Assembly (NCBI GenBank): GCA_025464925.1
Contig: JAODMS010000077.1
Coordinates: forward strand, 1-6,933
DNA: 6,933 nucleotides
From: Arthrobacter sp.
GTDB lineage: Bacteria > Actinomycetota > Actinomycetes > Actinomycetales > Micrococcaceae
Direction of reading: 5' to 3'
Below are positions 5,620-6,933 of the stretch, one piece after another. Each line of letters starts with the position of its first letter. The stretch's first letter is position 1. A program made the translations under genes and the position numbers. Under the pieces are notes generated by a model. It had not been told where the DNA came from, searched no databases, and saw only the letters and a list, made by a program, of their open reading frames with translations.

Positions 5620-6732
5620 CTAGCCGCGGGCCCGGCGGACCCGCGTGGACGCCGCCAGCTGGCTGAGGACCGAAGCGGTGACCTCCCAGTCCATGCAGGC
5701 ATCCGTGACGCTCTGGCCGTAGAGCAGCCCGTCCCGGCCGGCAGCGTGCTCGGCGACGTCCAGATCCTGCGCCCCGCCCACCAGGAAGCTCTCCAGCATG
5801 ACGCCGGCAATGGCCCCCGCCGAGGGTCCGGCGTTCTCCAGCTGTGCGCCGATCTCCAGGGCGACCTCGGCCTGGCGGTGGTGGTTCTTGCCGCTGTTGG
5901 CGTGGCTGGCGTCCACGATCAACCTGGGGTTCAGGTGCTTGGCAGCCAGCCTGACGGTGGTGGCCTCGACGTCGGCGGCGGAGTAATTGGGGCCCTTGCG
6001 GCCACCCCGGAGGATGATGTGGGTGTCGGGATTGCCGGCAGTTGCCACGAGCGCGGCCCGGCCCTCCCCGTCGATCCCCAGGAACGCCTGCGCCGAGCCG
6101 GCGGCGCTGCACGCGTCGAGCGCCACCTGGAGGTCGCCGTCGGTCCCGTTCTTGAAACCGATCGGCATGGACAGTCCGGATGCCAGCTGGCGGTGGATCT
6201 GGCTTTCCGTGGTGCGGGCGCCGATGGCGCCCCAGGAAACGAGGTCCGCCATGTACTGGGGGCTGATCGGTTCGAGGAACTCGGTGGCCGTCGGCAGGCC
6301 GAGCGCGGTGACCTGCCGCAGGAACTGGCGCGCTGCGCCAAGGCCCGCGGCGATGTCGTGGCTGCCGTCGAGCCGGGGATCGTTGATCAGGCCCTTCCAG
6401 CCCACCGTGGTGCGGGGCTTTTCGAAGTAGGCCCGCAGAACGATCAACAGGTCTTCCTTGTGCTGCTCGGCCTGGCTGGCCAGCCGGCGGGCGTATTCGA
6501 GCCCGGCCTTCGGGTCGTGGATCGAGCAGGGTCCCACGATCACCAGGAGCCGGTCATCGACGCCGTCCAGAATCGCCCGGACCTCGTCCCGGCCCCGCCC
6601 CACAACCTCGGCCATGCGGGGATCCAGCGGCAGACCCGCGATCAACTCCTGCGGGGTGGGCAGCGGAGTGAACTCGCTGACGCGGAGGTTCGACGTGGAC
6701 TGCCGGGTCTCGTGGGCTGCTTCGGTACTCAT
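5620..6732 (-). CDS. aroG: 3-deoxy-7-phosphoheptulonate (DAHP) synthase, type I (AroF/G/H class)
   Basis: DAHP synthase condenses phosphoenolpyruvate with erythrose 4-phosphate, the first step of the shikimate pathway. The 370-residue product aligns by eye with E. coli AroG/AroF along its length: LLVIVGPCSIHD (62-73) with metal ligand C69, RAYFEKPRTTVGWKG (100-114) with substrate-binding K105 and R107, SWGAIGARTTESQIHRQLAS (166-185), GFKNGTDGD (192-200), DASHANSGK (274-282) with H277, E314 in VMLESFL, and SVTDAC (341-346) with D344. All catalytic and metal residues appear present. The segment TEFLEPISPQY (150-160) covers the feedback region around E. coli AroG D146/M147. It has Pro where AroF (Tyr-sensitive) has Pro, but allosteric specificity cannot be settled by eye. 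AGGA (6740-6743) lies 7 bases before ATG 6732. About 200 bases of leader upstream carry an aromatic leader peptide and RNA hairpins, so expression is probably attenuated. The symbol follows the E. coli family and is not a claim of orthology. Confidence 0.95.
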   Translation of the reverse strand: MSTEAAHETRQSTSNLRVSEFTPLPTPQELIAGLPLDPRMAEVVGRGRDEVRAILDGVDDRLLVIVGPCSIHDPKAGLEYARRLASQAEQHKEDLLIVLRAYFEKPRTTVGWKGLINDPRLDGSHDIAAGLGAARQFLRQVTALGLPTATEFLEPISPQYMADLVSWGAIGARTTESQIHRQLASGLSMPIGFKNGTDGDLQVALDACSAAGSAQAFLGIDGEGRAALVATAGNPDTHIILRGGRKGPNYSAADVEATTVRLAAKHLNPRLIVDASHANSGKNHHRQAEVALEIGAQLENAGPSAGAIAGVMLESFLVGGAQDLDVAEHAAGRDGLLYGQSVTDACMDWEVTASVLSQLAASTRVRRARG

Positions 6733-6757
6733 GTTCGGGTCCTGTCCAGGGTGCGGA

Positions 6758-6779
6758 GCGGGCCCTGATCAGAACCCGC
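6758..6779 (-). other. Second leader hairpin close to the DAHP synthase start
   Basis: On the - strand a 9-bp stem, GCGGGTTCT with AGGGCCCGC (two G-U wobbles), encloses the 4-base loop GATC. It lies 14 bases before the ribosome binding site AGGA (6740-6743) without covering it. It may be part of the attenuator, a pause site or chance. Confidence 0.35.
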
Positions 6780-6793
6780 CGGAGAAATGGCGA

Positions 6794-6817
6794 AGGGCAG
6801 AGAATGATCTCTGCCCT
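6794..6817 (-). terminator. Attenuator-type hairpin in the DAHP synthase leader
   Basis: AGGGCAGAGA and TCTCTGCCCT form a perfect 10-bp stem around a 4-base loop. On the - strand it is followed by TCGCCATTTCT, a weak U-tract. It sits 29 bases after the leader peptide stop and 61 bases before the DAHP synthase ATG. Its position after an aromatic leader peptide supports a premature terminator, though the poor U-tract keeps the call tentative. Confidence 0.6.
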
Positions 6818-6896
6818 GTTGGCTCTGAAGGAAAGTTGGATGCGTGTCAGTTAGACGCGGGCTCCTCCAGAGCCAACGAAAAATACGCATACCAAC
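6818..6896 (-). promoter_or_regulatory. Alternative RNA pairings of the aromatic attenuator
   Basis: Two long pairings share the same region on the - strand. Arm 1 (6885-6896, leader codons 4-8, containing the Trp and Tyr codons) pairs with 6835-6845 over 11 bp with one bulge (6891). Arm 2 (6863-6877, codons 10-15) pairs with 6818-6832 over 15 bp including one G-U. Both arms begin GTTGG and both partners end CCAAC. The order arm 1, arm 2, partner 1, partner 2 makes them cross, so they exclude each other as simple hairpins or form a pseudoknot. A ribosome held at codons 5-6 would block arm 1 and favour arm 2 pairing. Confidence 0.6.
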
Positions 6897-6906
6897 GGTT
6901 AGTCAT
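6847..6906 (-). CDS. Aromatic leader peptide of the DAHP synthase gene (19 residues)
   Basis: The - strand frame ATG (6904-6906) to TGA (6847-6849) encodes MTNRWYAYFSLALEEPASN. Four of the five residues 5-9 are aromatic: Trp5, Tyr6, Tyr8 and Phe9, one or more for each end product of the pathway that the downstream enzyme opens. Leader peptides of this kind, such as TrpL and PheL of enteric bacteria, act through ribosome stalling and not as proteins. Codons 4-8 and 10-15 also form the 5' arms of the two alternative RNA stems, so the same bases serve as code and as structure. The ribosome site is weak (GGTGTGG about 2-3 bases before the ATG). The promoter must lie beyond the window edge. The peptide is a prediction from composition, position and structure; chance is possible but unlikely given that all three agree. 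Confidence 0.7.
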   Translation of the reverse strand: MTNRWYAYFSLALEEPASN

Positions 6907-6933
6907 AGCCACACCATAACCACGCCATGATGT

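Noticed and set aside
5491..6768. 425-codon open frame on the + strand opposite DAHP synthase
   Set aside because: It is the antisense of a clearly conserved enzyme gene, with no domain and no ribosome site; high GC leaves such frames open.

Overview
This is a high-GC actinobacterial chromosome segment. It is most probably from an Arthrobacter/Pseudarthrobacter-like Micrococcaceae: the Rex repressor, the 32-residue bS22-type ribosomal protein, the Pro/Gln/Tyr-rich four-helix membrane proteins and a leaderless-type promoter all fit. The genus is inferred from recall, not from a search. No mobile element, CRISPR array, tRNA or rRNA is visible.

Layout. Bases 1-167 are an unusually AT-rich leader to a cytoplasmic YceI-family protein (168-716, +), which ends at a very long hairpin. 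Two + strand membrane proteins follow (902-1693 and 1903-2709). They share an MSNP start, a low-complexity Pro-rich N-terminal half and a four-helix C-terminal domain, and look like diverged tandem duplicates. A long composite hairpin separates them from a convergent pair on the - strand, a glutaredoxin-like protein (3530-3790) and the redox sensor Rex (2761-3468). A HAD-IB phosphatase-like gene (3901-4719, +) is divergent from these and looks leaderless. It converges on a tiny - strand gene for the bS22/AURKAIP1-type protein (4858-4956, GTG start), and the two are separated by a hairpin with a U-tract on the - strand. Upstream of bS22 on the - strand lie a short excisionase/BldC-type HTH protein (5161-5373), which has a good promoter, and a type I DAHP synthase (5620-6732).

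The most interesting part is the right edge. Upstream of the DAHP synthase, on the - strand, is a 19-codon open frame (6906-6847) encoding MTNRWYAYFSLALEEPASN, with Trp, Tyr, Tyr and Phe packed into codons 5-9. Its RNA carries two alternative long pairings. One arm is made of the aromatic codons and the other of codons 10-15, and their partners lie just after the leader stop. A perfect 10-bp hairpin follows immediately. This looks like ribosome-mediated attenuation of aromatic amino acid synthesis: low charging of Trp, Tyr or Phe tRNA would change the RNA fold ahead of the first shikimate-pathway gene. The pairings form a crossing (pseudoknot-type) pattern and do not overlap the terminator-like hairpin, so the switch is not a simple copy of the trp model.

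Functionally the window is mostly housekeeping: redox sensing (Rex, glutaredoxin), a ribosomal small protein, a compact DNA-binding regulator and entry into aromatic biosynthesis. The two low-complexity membrane proteins have no assignable function.
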